Part shown: positions 12,701 through 23,264 of the stretch, one piece after another
Layout of the letters: each line of letters begins with the position of its first letter
Numbering within the stretch: position 1 is the stretch's first letter
Assembly: GCA_013115135.1 (NCBI GenBank)
Contig: JABANP010000003.1
Location: 310,001 to 374,000, forward strand
Direction of reading: 5' to 3'
DNA length: 64,000 nucleotides
Origin: Perkinsus olseni
Lineage: Eukaryota; Perkinsozoa; Perkinsida; Perkinsidae
Made by a program: the position numbers and the translations under genes
Notes under the pieces: generated by a model
Told to the model about the DNA's origin: nothing
The model's database searches: none
The model's input: the letters and a program-made list of their open reading frames with translations, nothing else

Positions 12701-13800
12701 AGAGAAAATCATGGATGGTGCAACGCCGCCGCACCCGGGGAGGTGTCAGAAAAAGGCCAGGCTGTGAATGATACTTGTCTCTCTTGTATAGCCCCAGCAT
12801 CACAGAGAGGCTGTGTGAGGGACTGTCTGAGGAGGCGCCTCCCTCCAGAAGTGGCACAAGAGAAAAGCTGCTGCAGGTAGAGGAGGGTCTCTTTACTCCT
12901 CCCCTTGGAGTCAGATCGAGGGGAGTAGTTCGCGTAGGGAACGACCTGACGGAAGCAGGTCTGCCGCAGTAGCAGTATGCGAGGCTCCTACTAGCATGAG
13001 TGCTCGGATGGTGTGGGAGTCGAGGGACAGGACGCTTTGGCTCTCCATGGCAGTGACCATCAAGGAATCCATCCTTAGCCGGCACTCAGTGTTGGCATTG
13101 ATGTAGGCCACGAGAGCCCCCAGGGAGGCAACCGAGACATGGTAAGAGCTGAGCATCTCGGCCGAAGGAGACGAGGCTCGATGGCAGCTCACCTCGGGTC
13201 AATCTTGATGCAATGGGAAACTCGGCGTACCCTTTCCAGGATCTCCCGACCGGACAGCTCACAGAAGAACCTCCTCTGGACTGCTACTATCTCGCCGTAG
13301 CCTTCTGCCTCTAGGAATGCTTGGACCTGAGAGGTGGGTCCTTAGAGGCCGATCGAGGACTCCGAGTGACCTGTGCCAGGAGGGAACTGCGCGATCGGCC
13401 ACTTCGACCTCCTTGGGGAATCTTTGTCCCCTTGCTCTCGGGGCATGAGGTCTTCACACATGAGGACGATACTCGGAGGACAGCCCGTGAGGGCCCGCTT
13501 GGTTGTGAGGTAGTTAGGGCTGTCGTGGTACTGGTAGAGGCATACTCGTGTGAGGGTGTTCCTGAGACGCCGCTTTGTAAATGGAGTGCTGACCATATAC
13601 ATATGCGTTATGTGACGTAGTCGTGTGGCAGAGCCTTGTGGAAACACTGTCTGCACTGGGAGGATTGGATCGCTACCGCACCTTCCGCAAATAGCCAGAC
13701 CGACTTCTCGTGGCTCAGCACTTCTGTGAAACCCGAAGGAGTCTGCCTCGAAGATGGCTATTATGTGCGACTCCGCCACGCTGTGGTCTGTGACGCTCAT
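9774..13800 (-). CDS. MSH4: MutS homologue, MSH4-like
   Basis: Minus-strand multi-exon gene of the MutS DNA-mismatch/recombination ATPase family. The N-terminal part (13800-13700) reads SHIIAIFEADSFG and then PREVGLAIC, like the MSH4 connector region. A core helical part near 13150-12950 contains LGALVAYI and LSLDSHTIRAL. The ATPase domain has Walker A APNGAGKST (about 10735-10705; the usual first G is A) and Walker B LVLLDELGRGTS (about 10385-10350), followed by STHFHYLTNLEKM. The C-terminus reads CGYGIALCRAVG, then PKPIVEHAEEVLPV, and stops at 9774. The fit is better to MSH4 (E/D-G-x-x-I-C-x-A-x-C-E-x-L-L after DELGRGTS) than to MSH2, MSH3 or MSH6, and no N-terminal mismatch-recognition domain is seen. 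Two 44-bp introns are clear: 10665-10622 and 10337-10294. Other introns between 10.8 and 13.7 kb are not fully placed. Confidence 0.68.
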
Positions 13801-14952
13801 GGTTGTAACGCTCGTCCGCGTACCTGACCAATGTGGCATGCGAGGCAGGGGTAGGACGGCGAGAGCTAGGCCTCCACAGCCCCACCGCGACTCCGGCCCG
13901 ACTTCGACCTTCTGACAGAGCTCGGTGCTGGCACTTCGGAATCCTGAGTACGATTCTAGCGGATGTCTGTCTTCTAATCACGTGATGGCAGCTCACCTCG
14001 TCTGGCAGGCGACTAGGAAGGCTCCAAGAAGCCCCCTCGGAATTCATCTCGGGGTCGTCTATGGAGTCTCTCCAACAAGACGACACGCTGGAGTTAGCCG
14101 AGGATAGGGCATCGCGATGTTGTGACCACATGACGGACAAGCTGAGTGCTCAGAGATATACGACACGCCATGCAGCCTCTTGAAGACTGACAAGTTGTAG
14201 TCTATAAAGCCCCTTCTCGGCAGCGGGAAAGAGATGACTGTCGAACTCAAAGGGTTGTCGATATGATTATAGTGAGGATGGTCAGGAATCATGCAGCCAT
14301 TGAGTGATGTTATCGACACGCGGCTGGAAGATACTCCCAGATGTGGTCGTGCTCCATAATAGTCTATAGAGCCCGTCAAGGATACCGCGGATGGCAGCTT
14401 GGGGTATCTTTGCAAGCCAGGATCTTAGCGGAGCGATGCTGAAGAGCTGGTCACTTGTATGAGTATGAGATACGGCAGCTTGAAGTGTATTGCCAGCATG
14501 AACACGAGGCCCAGGGCGAACTGCTCTGTCGTCGACATATTGGCCAGCCGGGTGATCCCTAACGGACAGAGCTGATGAGGGATCGAGGGAGTGAGGGGGG
14601 TTCACATGGATGCCTCTCGTGCAAGGCGTGCTCGCTCTCTGCCTTCAACCTTTCGAGCTCTTCCCGGAACCTCAGGGAGACAACTATTAGTGACCCTCTT
14701 GGCTTCGCTATACTCTTCTTCCTTCGGCTGGTCAATGTTGTTTCTCATCCACTGCGTGCATCCAGGCGCCTGATAGACGGGCAGCTCTCAGTCGCAGGAG
14801 CATTGGCCGTACACGCTACTGCGAGCGTTACTTCTTGGGATGTGGGAAAGGCGTTGTTCTCCTTGAGAGACTCGAACCTCCTGAGCTCCTCGGAAACCTG
14901 ATAGAGCCCTCAAGATCGCCCATGGCTGCACATGGCCGAATAGTAGCGGCAG
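13801..14952 (-). other. unassigned minus-strand coding-like stretches
   Basis: Between MSH4 and the TPR gene the minus strand holds protein-like pieces: LRRFESLKENNAFPTSQ near 14890-14840, a Glu/Lys-rich stretch near 14750-14650, SWLAKIPQAAIRGILDGLY near 14425-14360 and a Cys-containing piece (SACPSCGHNI) near 14140-14110. They probably belong to one or two multi-exon genes. No family is recognised. Confidence 0.28.
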
Positions 14953-16170
14953 TCATGAGCACAGCAGTCCAAAGTGTACTATTGGATCCTTGAGGTCGAG
15001 GCCGAACCTGTCCATGACCTCGCGGCAGGCGGTGTCATCTAGTAGCTGACCGTCCTTAGGGAGACGTGATGTCTGAGGTGCCCAAGCAAGCGGAACAAAC
15101 AACTTCAGGGTTTGACACTTACCATCATCTTTGTCGTCTCGCATGACCTCGAGTAAGCTCGCTGCTTCTGACGGAGCTGAGAGAATACACTGGAGGAGGT
15201 CCGTTGGTCGCCCGCCCATCGAGTCACCTGCTTGATATAGGCCTCCATTCTGACAGCCTTCTCCTTCTCACCTCCGCTCAAGTAGAGGTCCCTTAGCACC
15301 GCTCCGCTCGGATACTGCCCCTAGGAAGTTACCTCAATAGTTGGGCATCCTTCAATCGCGACTGCACAGCTTCGTGCAGCTTCTCATCATCGGTCTCCTG
15401 AAAGCCGCAGTGATCGAAGCCTAGCAGAGTCGAGCCAAGCAGGCGTGTACGGAGCAGATCTTAGGGGATGAGAGAGAGGGCGAGCTACATCACATCACCA
15501 GAGGGCCCGAATTGCTGTGACCGTCGTCGCTGCCCGTCGACAGGGTGTTCTCAAGGGATAAAGAGCCGCGAGCTGACAGATGTAGTTGTGGTCCTTCAGG
15601 CCAGAGAATAGGCTGGGGTAAGACTACTGCACCATCCTGAGTAAGCCTTCTTCTCATCGCTCCGCTTCCTCGCTCTCTCCGATTGCAGTCGACGCAGGAA
15701 GACTGCTATTTCCTGAGTAACCCCCTCGGGATAAGTTAGAGCTCCTATGAGGTTACCGTGTTGTTAGGGTCGACTTCGCGAGCCCTGACAAGGAGCTTGA
15801 TAGCTTCATCAACCTCAGCATCACCGCTGGACGCTGGCTCCACCAGGCACTTGGCCTTCCTGCCAGACAACAGACCCCACCGCGGCCATCCACACTGAGG
15901 CCTACCGGAACATTGCCTTCACATTGGTGCTTTCTAGCTGCAGTATGACGTCGCATGTACGGCAAGCCTCAGGCAGCATCTCCTTGCCTGGCCACGATTA
16001 CGGAGGCCTCCACTAGCTGACTATTGCGGAAGTGAAAGATTTGAGGCCTACCCAACTTCATCTGGCACATAGCGATATTGCTGTAGCACTGCACTCTGAG
16101 CTCTCGGACCCTTGCCTGCTCCTCCTCGCCTGAAGCAGGAACGGCATTCCCTATGCATCACCGTACGGTA
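14953..16170 (-). CDS. tetratricopeptide (TPR) repeat protein, possibly immunophilin-type
   Basis: Joined minus-strand exons give a TPR array. EEQARVRELRVQCYSNIAMC and MKLG lead to an intron whose donor begins GTAGGCCTCA. Then come CRTCDVILQLESTNVKAMFR, a second intron with the same GTAGGCCTCA donor, and DEAIKLLVRAREVDPNNT (about 15830-15770), which has the alternating helix pattern and terminal D-P-x-N of a TPR. A following exon is basic (SERARKRSDEKKAYS), like the C-terminal tail after the TPRs of FKBP-type or cyclophilin-type immunophilins. No prolyl-isomerase domain was found in the window, so the immunophilin link is inference. Further minus-strand pieces down to 14953 (for example ETDDEKLHEAVQSRLKDAQL near 15400) may be later exons. 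The start is not identified. Confidence 0.45.
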
Positions 16171-17228
16171 GTGAAATGGGATATCTTCACATCATTACAA
16201 GAATGGCTATGATGATATCGTCACGTTAACAGCGATGGCTCGTTAAGAGCGGTAACTCCTACTTTGGCCTATGTCAGTGACGACCTCCAAGTAATCGTCA
16301 TTGAGACCTTCGCGTCTCCAGTTAGCGTTCAAGATCCGAGCGTAGTAGAAGAGACCGGCCGCCTGGCTGTATCTAAGCCCTCTCCCTCCAGCCAGTCCCA
16401 GGGGTTCAGAAACAGACACCTATTCATGGCCAGGAAGTACTCCCCTCTGGTGTAGTAATCAGTAGCCTCGTTTTTCAATCTGCCACAGCGCTGATAGCAC
16501 CGACAGGTGTAGCCATTCGTACCGCCGTGCAGCCTCTAGCCTCTCTTGGTAGGGCAGGGCTCGGAGGTTGTCGAAGGAGTCCTCGTTGACGAACACAGGA
16601 GATTGATTCTCTGACCACCACCCTCACCCTCTCCAACCACACCGGCAGGCTCCCTACCCTGTTCATGCCCCATGAAGGCGGTGTACTGGAGAAGCACCGG
16701 CCAGGATTCGAACCTGGGGCCTTGAGTGCTGCACTGTTAGACTTGAGCTTTGCCATCGAACCTCTTCCGTTTAGCGCTTGGACTGAGCCCCCTTTATCTT
16801 GGCAGCATCCGCTAGTATTCTGCTGAATGAAGTCCCGTCCATGACTTATGGTATATCTCGTCCAGCTAAATTCCCATTAATCACTCGGCAGAACACCACA
16901 GGAGGCTTCCAACGCAAACAGCAGCAACAGCTTCAGTTCAAAGTGCTGGGAGGGCAGCATTACGCACGTATCATGCATTGTCTGTCATCATCGACGGCGA
17001 GACCGACGTTCGTTCCTTGTCTACTTGGGCGAGGCTTGTCTAGAGGGCGGTGATAGAGAGCCTCAGAGGCTCACTGAGTACGGAGGGTTAGACCCTGAAA
17101 TTTGCGAAGGATAAGAACATACCCCCCTAAGTTGCAGTGCCGCACTCGTTCAGGTGTCAGCGCATGAATCGCAAAACCGGATATACTTATATTCCGTGGA
17201 GGGGTGTGGTGGTGTTCATAGGCATCGC
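16171..17228. other. no protein gene supported
   Basis: Apart from the tRNA-like segment at 16693-16760, the frames here (16264-16455, 16475-16756 and 16799-17053) do not look coding. The minus-strand frame at 16756-16475 is partly a translation of the tRNA-like segment. Confidence 0.4.
16693..16760 (-). other. tRNA-like segment (pol III B-box), probably degenerate
   Basis: On the minus strand GGTTCGAATCC (16714-16704) is a perfect B-box inside a 5-bp T-arm (CCAGG/CCTGG), with an A-box-like TGGCAAAGC about 40 bases upstream. I could not fold a full cloverleaf: the 3' strand after the T-arm (CCGGTGC) has no matching 5' acceptor strand, and there is no clear anticodon arm. It may be a tRNA relic or the head of a tRNA-derived SINE. 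Confidence 0.3.
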
Positions 17229-17466
17229 GACCACCTCTGCACCGTCCTGCATTTGCCTGATTCGGGAGGTTACCGCATGACAGAGGGGAAGTGTCTTTAC
17301 ATTCCACTGACTGCTATCATCATCTTCCAATGGAACCATCCAAAGCCGACCTCGTCCACCCAGTAGTTGAGCTGTCGAGGGTTGATATTATGGTGGTAGG
17401 GGCCACGTCGTGTTGGGCCACCAGTGCCACCATCGTTATCGGAGAGCTCTGTCTCGATAGGACCAT
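17229..17466 (-). pseudogene. truncated duplicate of the MFS transporter 5' end
   Basis: This stretch is nearly identical to 20295-20535, the first exon, first intron and start of exon 2 of the MFS gene. It keeps the ATG (17466), the intron (17300-17257, GTAAAG...CAG, 44 bp) and the exon 2 start, then diverges at 17228. Exon 1 is one base shorter than in the intact copy (166 against 167 bp; a gap near 17377-17385), so the frame is broken. It sits downstream of the intact gene in the same orientation. Confidence 0.7.
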
Positions 17467-17500
17467 GCCATCAACGACGATCGGCCATTACCTAGCTATC
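17229..17500 (-). repeat. direct repeat, copy B (partner 20295-20569)
   Basis: About 270 bp shared at high identity with 20295-20569, in direct orientation about 3.07 kb apart. The most diverged part is the 40-50 bp that correspond to the intron. The copy ends abruptly on both sides, and I see no target-site duplication or terminal repeat. Confidence 0.85.
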
Positions 17501-18293
17501 TTCCATTTTATACCAGACCAAAAAGGTAACCGAAGATGAGACATAGAAGATACATCGTAGCAAATGATGAACTATAAGAGACAAAATACAGTATAAGTCA
17601 AACCTGCATACTAGCCCCACAGGGAACGTGTATAAGAATGAGTGAAGGGTGGAGACTAGGGGTGCTTGACACACTAAAATAAGCACTCTGATAGTGGCCT
17701 GACAACTGTCTCTCGATAACTCTATGAACCCATTATTCCTCTTTGCTGGGCCTGCTTGCTGAGTCCATATCATGTGTACTTGCGTGCATATGGGTCACAC
17801 TTCGCTCTGCGTTAGCGTGTTGTCTCCAGCGGCAACTCGGCCATCATCACTCGCCGGTGAGCGACAACTATAAGCATTGGGAACTCTAGTAACCGTCGTT
17901 AACTCATAGGATTATCAACACCGTCAGACCACGTGTACGAGAGAGTACACTTCGAACGTTGTAGTAATCTCTAATGCGGAGACACGACGGTATCCGGTAG
18001 TACTTTGCCGAATGAACACTTTTTTATCACCAATGGTAAATCTTACTCAGACGGCCTCCCACCCGCCACTAACCACTCTGTGAACACAACAGTACGCCTC
18101 GGATGCAACAACCATAGCACCATCCCCGAGTGCTGGGGTGATGCTCTGCCGGGACTACGCACGTGTCATGCATAAACTGCCATTGGTGATGGGAACGAAA
18201 TTCGTTCCCAGTAAAGCTAGGCGGCGGGAGTGAATAGAGGGGTAATGAATAGTGCTCATCGACTTGAAGCGGCGGAAGCCTGTAGGTGATAAA
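17501..18293. other. intergenic spacer
   Basis: No convincing coding sequence. The frame at 17773-17492 (minus) has no domain. This is the 3' flank of the MFS gene and holds no repeat that I can see. Confidence 0.45.
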
Positions 18294-20535
18294 TCATGCC
18301 GTCCGAGCGGCGGCATCTATCAGGGCCTTCTTCTCTTCAGAGGAGTCCTCGTCCTCCTCGTAGTCCACCCATTGCACTGCGCAGGCATCGAGGGACTTAT
18401 TTCTTGCCTCATCTGGGAGGGGCATCGCCACGACTGAAACGATGGTCGTAAAATTCGCTACACGAGGTACGGGGTGTATCATCCACTCACCCGTGCATAC
18501 GGCAAAGAGGAATGCTAGAACAAGCGAGAAGGGCCACGTTCGGGTGTGGTTAGCAGGCGGCTGAGCCTCCATCACACCGTCACTCAGTCGGCCTAACCCC
18601 TCGAAGGCCAGGGGCACCTGATGTTAACCTCCACGTGCGAGGCGATCATGCGCCCTACCACTGCAGCACCAATTCTACCCCAGCTGACGCAGAAAGCCGG
18701 AGCCTGTCGTCCGACAGAAGGTGGGGTAAATCTAGGGTGACCATAGGATAAAAACAAACCCCTCGTGACATCGAGTGCCTTACGTGAGGGATATAGACGT
18801 ACACTGTGCTGAGAAAGGGCTGACTGAGTAGGTTGTAGAGGAAAGCTAGCAACAGACCGACCACAGGTGCTGCTAGGTCCAGGGATATCATGCTCAGGCT
18901 CTGAGCGAGAATGACCAAGTTCCTTTCGGTGATGCGGGTACGGCGTCTCACCAAGAGTGCTGCGATGAAGGCGGAAACGGCTATGACTCCCTTCAAGCCA
19001 ATAGGGAAGTTGTCGACCACCACAAGGCAAGAGAGGGCATCGCCGATGACCCCGGCAATGGTAATGAGGTAGAGGGAGAGGGCTGGGCTCGGGCCCCCAA
19101 CAGCATCCCACCCTGAACACAATAATCCAGACCAAGGCGGAGCGACGCAGAGGCCTGTTGTACCTCGTTCGGCCATCTGGCGAAGAGCTATTGGCAGCAT
19201 GTAGGCCACCCCGACGAAGGCGAAGTTGCCGGTGAAAGTGAGAAAGCAGAGAGCCACTGTAGCCCAACCGGTACCTTAGAGAGAGGGCATTTAGAGCACC
19301 TCGGAGTTGCCAACTTACGCTTGGCGAATATCCCTGAAATTCTTCCGGTGAAAGAATGCTTCTCGTCATCTATAGGGAGGTCTGCTGGCACAATAGAGGC
19401 CTGAGGAGAGGTGGTCCACAGCAGTAGAAGGAGACCGGCCCGACTTCACTGAGGTCCGCGAGCTTCTCTGCAGTGCCATTGCTCCGGGCCATGTCCTTGA
19501 GGAGGGACACTAACTCGGGCTATCCGATGGTGACACAGGAGATAGTACGGTGATTCACGCAGGAGGCAGCTGACAGGCAGAACTAGGAGACGCAGACGGG
19601 TAGGGAGGAGTTATACATAGCGAAGGGCAGGCAGGCTATCGCCGGTAAGGTGGCAAGGGCACTGACCCAGCGCCAGTTGTCCCCATGGAGCCTTAAGTCC
19701 GGCATCAACCACCATAGGAGTGCCTGGGGAGGAGGGTGGTGGGTAGTTAAGGTTACGATGGGGCTCACCGTGACGAGCAGCTGGCCGGCCGAGAACATGC
19801 CGAGGATGAAGGCTATGACCAGGTTACGCTTGTTCGATGGGAGTGCACTCCAATAGCAGGGCGAGGGTGCTGGGGGTCACCACACCTGAGAGGAACAAGC
19901 ACTACTGGATACACGGGGACTGAGAGGACCAGAGGGCGGCTCACCGTAGGATAGACCGACGAATATCCTGGTGATCATGAGACCGTTCACAGTGCCCACG
20001 AACGCTGATAGCACACCAGCCAGGACCATGACTATGTACCTAGCCATGGAGGGGTGGAAGTAGCGGCAAGGCGAGGCTACTACGATATCAGTATGGCTGG
20101 CCGACGCCCAACGCCATCGGCAATGTGGCCCGCTATGAGGCTGCCGAGCAGCACTCCCGACAAAGGGGACGGAAACCTAGGGGAAGGACTACCTTTAGGG
20201 AGGCGAAGGGCGTGTGTAGTCCTACGAGAGAACCTCGGATCCAATTGGAGAAGCGCCACTCTTCCTGGAGAGCTTGGAGTATACTAGACATCAGGACCAC
20301 CTCTGCACCGTCCTGCATTTGCCTGGGGGCGGGGCGATCGGAGCATTCGGAGGAGGTAGTGTCTTTACATTCCACTAACTGCTATCATCATCTTCCAATG
20401 GAACCATCCAAAGCCGACCTCGTCCACCCAGTAGTTGAGCTGCCGTGGGGTTAGTATTATGGTGGTGGGGGCCACGTCGTGTTGGGCCACCAGTGCCACC
20501 ATCGTTATCGGAGAGCTCTGTCTCGATAGGACCAT
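18294..20535 (-). CDS. major facilitator superfamily transporter (SV2/SLC22-like)
   Basis: Multi-exon transporter. Exon 1 (20535-20369) encodes a start at MVLSRQSSPITMVALV and then DEVGFGWFHWKMMIAVSGM, the IGFGxFxWK motif that precedes helix 1 in SV2/organic-ion carriers. A 46-bp intron (20368-20323) follows, and exon 2 continues QMQDGAEVVLMSSILQALQ, the classic MFS loop 1-2 region. Further pieces: MFSAGQLLVTVSP with NWRWVSALATLPAIACLPF (about 19800-19600), then the C-terminal half from 19257 with several long hydrophobic helices. The end reads PDEARNKSLDACAVQW plus an acidic tail, as in SLC22/SV2 C-termini, with TGA at 18294-18296. Substrate is unknown. Exons between 20.2 and 19.3 kb are not fully placed. 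Confidence 0.65.
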
Positions 20536-20569
20536 GCCATCGACGACGATCGGCCATTACCTAGCTATC
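20295..20569 (-). repeat. direct repeat, copy A (partner 17229-17500)
   Basis: The in-frame copy of the duplicated segment; it carries the start codon, first exon, first intron and exon 2 start of the intact MFS gene plus about 34 bp upstream of the ATG. Confidence 0.85.
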
Positions 20570-21500
20570 AACTGAAGGGTTAACCGTGAAGGATGACCAG
20601 ACTGCCTGCAACAAGGCCACAAGCGGCTTTTTCCCCGCGCACCCTCCCGATGGTCCGCTGACGACCCACGCCCCAGCGGCACTATGCAACTAGATGATGT
20701 ATTAACAGCGCAACCGAATACCGCTGGTGGGAAATCATTTCCGGTGTCTGCGTGCGAGTGACTTGGTACCAAAAATGCATGGTGGCATTGAAGTCCTTCA
20801 GTGAACGGAAACCATACTAGGAGCTGAACCCAGAGAAACTATTCACCTACTGCATCAGTTGAGTTCACCTGCATTCGAGCTCCTTGTGAAGAACCAATTT
20901 CGAGCGAGTTTGTCAACAGCCATGTGGCGTAGGCGATCATCATCACGAACGGCAGTCGGAAGGACACGGAATTCTCTATGAAGTGGTGTCCTTCCGACCA
21001 GCAACTCCGAAAACTTCTCTTCAACTTGATTTCTAGGTTATCCGGTATCGTTCTCCCTCCCACAGTGGTAGGCTAAGAGCACTAGAATATAAAGTCTCCA
21101 GCCACACCATGTACGGCCAGGTTGATAGAATTGAGGACCGCGAACGCGCTTCCTTCGGACGTGGTACCGCGATGGGCGCAAGCTCCGCGGCTCGCGGCGG
21201 ATTGCCTAAGGAACGGCGCCTAACACGGATCGAAGGAGTCGCCTCTCGCTGAGGCGATTCCAGCCATCCTGGTTTCCAGTAGTGGGCGGCAGCCCTGTAC
21301 CCCACACGAATGACTTACAGAACTGGGAGAGGAGCATGGGCCACAGAGGGGCTGCAAGATGTTTCCAGTCCAAGGCGGGAAGTGGGGCCTTAGGCGTGCA
21401 TACAACTCCCAATCCAGATGGCAATGAGACATGCCTAAGTTACTCCGTATGCACAGTATGCAGTGGTCATCATGGGTGCCACACCATTTGAATGAATCCA
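20570..21500 (-). other. possible multi-exon membrane protein, unidentified
   Basis: The minus strand from about 21490 reads hydrophobic stretches (near 21460-21300: APLPALDWKHLAAPLWPMLL, followed by a GTAAGT donor; later SAFAVLNSINLAVHGVAGDF near 21160-21080; then LPFVMMIAYATWLLTNSLE near 20960-20910). They could be exons of a carrier, but no diagnostic motif is present and the frames are not connected with confidence. Confidence 0.27.
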
Positions 21501-21710
21501 TGCCCTCCTGTCCCTACGGCCAAGATACGCGGACTGAACTCTGTTTCGCTCCGCCCACCTTCATTTGCCAGAGGAACGCACAGCAGCTTATTTCCCTTTA
21601 AGGCAGATCTCGGAGCCCACCTCGCGCTACCGAGAAGTTCCGACAGGAGCGGGATTCCGTTGCCAAAAAAGGTGGCCGAGTCCGGAACCGCTCAGTGATG
21701 ATCGATCAGA

Positions 21711-23063
21711 ATGGCGAGCGCGGATGACATTCAACCGACACCGTGGAAGAGCATCAAACCATTCATCAGTGGCAGTATGACTTCATTAATGACTACCGGA
21801 CGGTGGGCCGATGAGGACCCCATCTCGCCCAGCAACAGGGATGTGCCACCCAAGTCAGAGACGGACATTGGTACGTGTTCGTGGCGCGCTGGAGGGATGC
21901 TTTTCCGACCTGTTCCGTGATAGACCTAAGATAAGTCAACCTAAGATATTTTGATGATCGATGATGCTGCAGATCCTGAGACTGGGTTGAAGACGATAAC
22001 GGAGTACGAAGAGAGGGATGGCGCCGTATATAAGATCAACAGAGTCGTCAAGGTTACCACAGTCAGAGTCACTTGCAGCAAGGCTGAGGCCGACAGGTAG
22101 TAGCAGCGCAGGGCTTCGTGTGGAGGGCTAAGGGGATGGGCATACTGTCAGACGGAGGCGTTGGACTCCCTTCGGTAAGGCAGTGGAAACTAAAAAGAAT
22201 AACACCTTCGCCAACCGGACTGAGGATGAGATCAATCTAGAGCCCAGCAAGCTCACCGGCGCCAGTGCTGCTGCAGAGGACGAGACCGGTGACGATCAGG
22301 AGAAGTTCTGGTCGGCTAGCGTGGACCAGGTAATAATGAAAGGGACTGAGGGGGTTGGCATGCGGATCCACCACCGCGGCCGTAGGTCCTGGGTCTGAAC
22401 AAGAAGAAGGTGAGCGTGTGGACTAAGTTCCGTGGGGAGAGCGAGGGAGAGGGTGATGGCGAGGGCGAGAAGGAGGCCATACCGGTAGGACTACACCCAG
22501 CCATTTACGACGGGACTGATGTTGGTCTGTGCAGCTCCGTGTCCATACCGCTGGACGCTACGTTCCTCCGAACCAGCGTGGCCTTGGTGGCGGCGCCAGG
22601 CCCTTCGACCAGCAGAAGGACAGGGATGAGCATACTTTGCGGTAGTAGAAGTCCTATGGCTGTTTGGGTGTTGGTGAGTGCTTGCTGCTCAGAGTCTCGA
22701 ATCTTTCCGAGGACGTCGGCGATGGTGACTTGCAGCAGCTCTTCTCCACCGCTGGCCGCGTGCAGAGGATCTACCTCGGTAAGCATCGATACAGCGCTTT
22801 CACCGTGCTTTCACTTGGCTATCATTTTCTCAGCTCGGAACCCGGAGACTGGTCTTTCCAAGGGCTTCGCCTTCGTCACGTACTACAATAAGAGGGATGC
22901 TGAGAAGGCTCTTGAGAAGCTCAATGGCCATGGGTAGGCGTCCCCTGCCGTGGAGGTGCTTCGCTTCCATCACTACATGCTTCTCAGTTACGATAACCTC
23001 ATTCTCAAGCTTGATTGGGCCAAGCCAGCCCAGCCTAGAGGAGACCGCCCGCTGCGTCACTAG
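21711..23063 (+). CDS. eIF3g: translation initiation factor eIF3 subunit G
   Basis: RNA-binding subunit of the eIF3 complex, acting in 43S scanning and reinitiation. Exon 1 (21711-21870) starts MASADDIQPTPWKSIKPF. After an intron (21871-21972) comes DPETGLKTITEYEERDG, and after a second (22097-22157) RRWTPFGKAVETKKNNTF, both typical of the eIF3g N-terminal region. Later exons give GRYVPPNQRG and the RRM: RNP2 at LRVSNLSEDV, RNP1 at KGFAFVTYY, ending YDNLILKLDWAKPAQP before TAG (23061-23063). Introns at 22330-22385 and 22934-22988 are clear GT-AG; another starts GTAGTAG after the DEHTLR codons. The CCHC zinc knuckle normally found in the middle is not visible; an acidic Gly/Glu-rich stretch lies there instead. 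All joins keep frame without indels. Confidence 0.85.
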
Positions 23064-23264
23064 TCAGCTCATCGGCTGCTGCTGTTGGTCGGTGGCGATG
23101 GGTATTTCACCTTGTTCGGAGGGGACTATGTCTCAGCTAACGTCGTCATACCGGTACAGCCACTTGAAGTACAGTTCCTTCTCCTTCAACTCCTCTATGT
23201 GTCGAGTCCGGAGTTCCCTCAATCGTGGGTGGTAGTGTGCTTGCTTCCCTTATCATATTACAAC

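Noticed and set aside
16475..16756. Minus-strand frame as a protein gene
   Set aside because: Part of it is just the translation of the tRNA-like B-box segment, and the remainder has no coding character.
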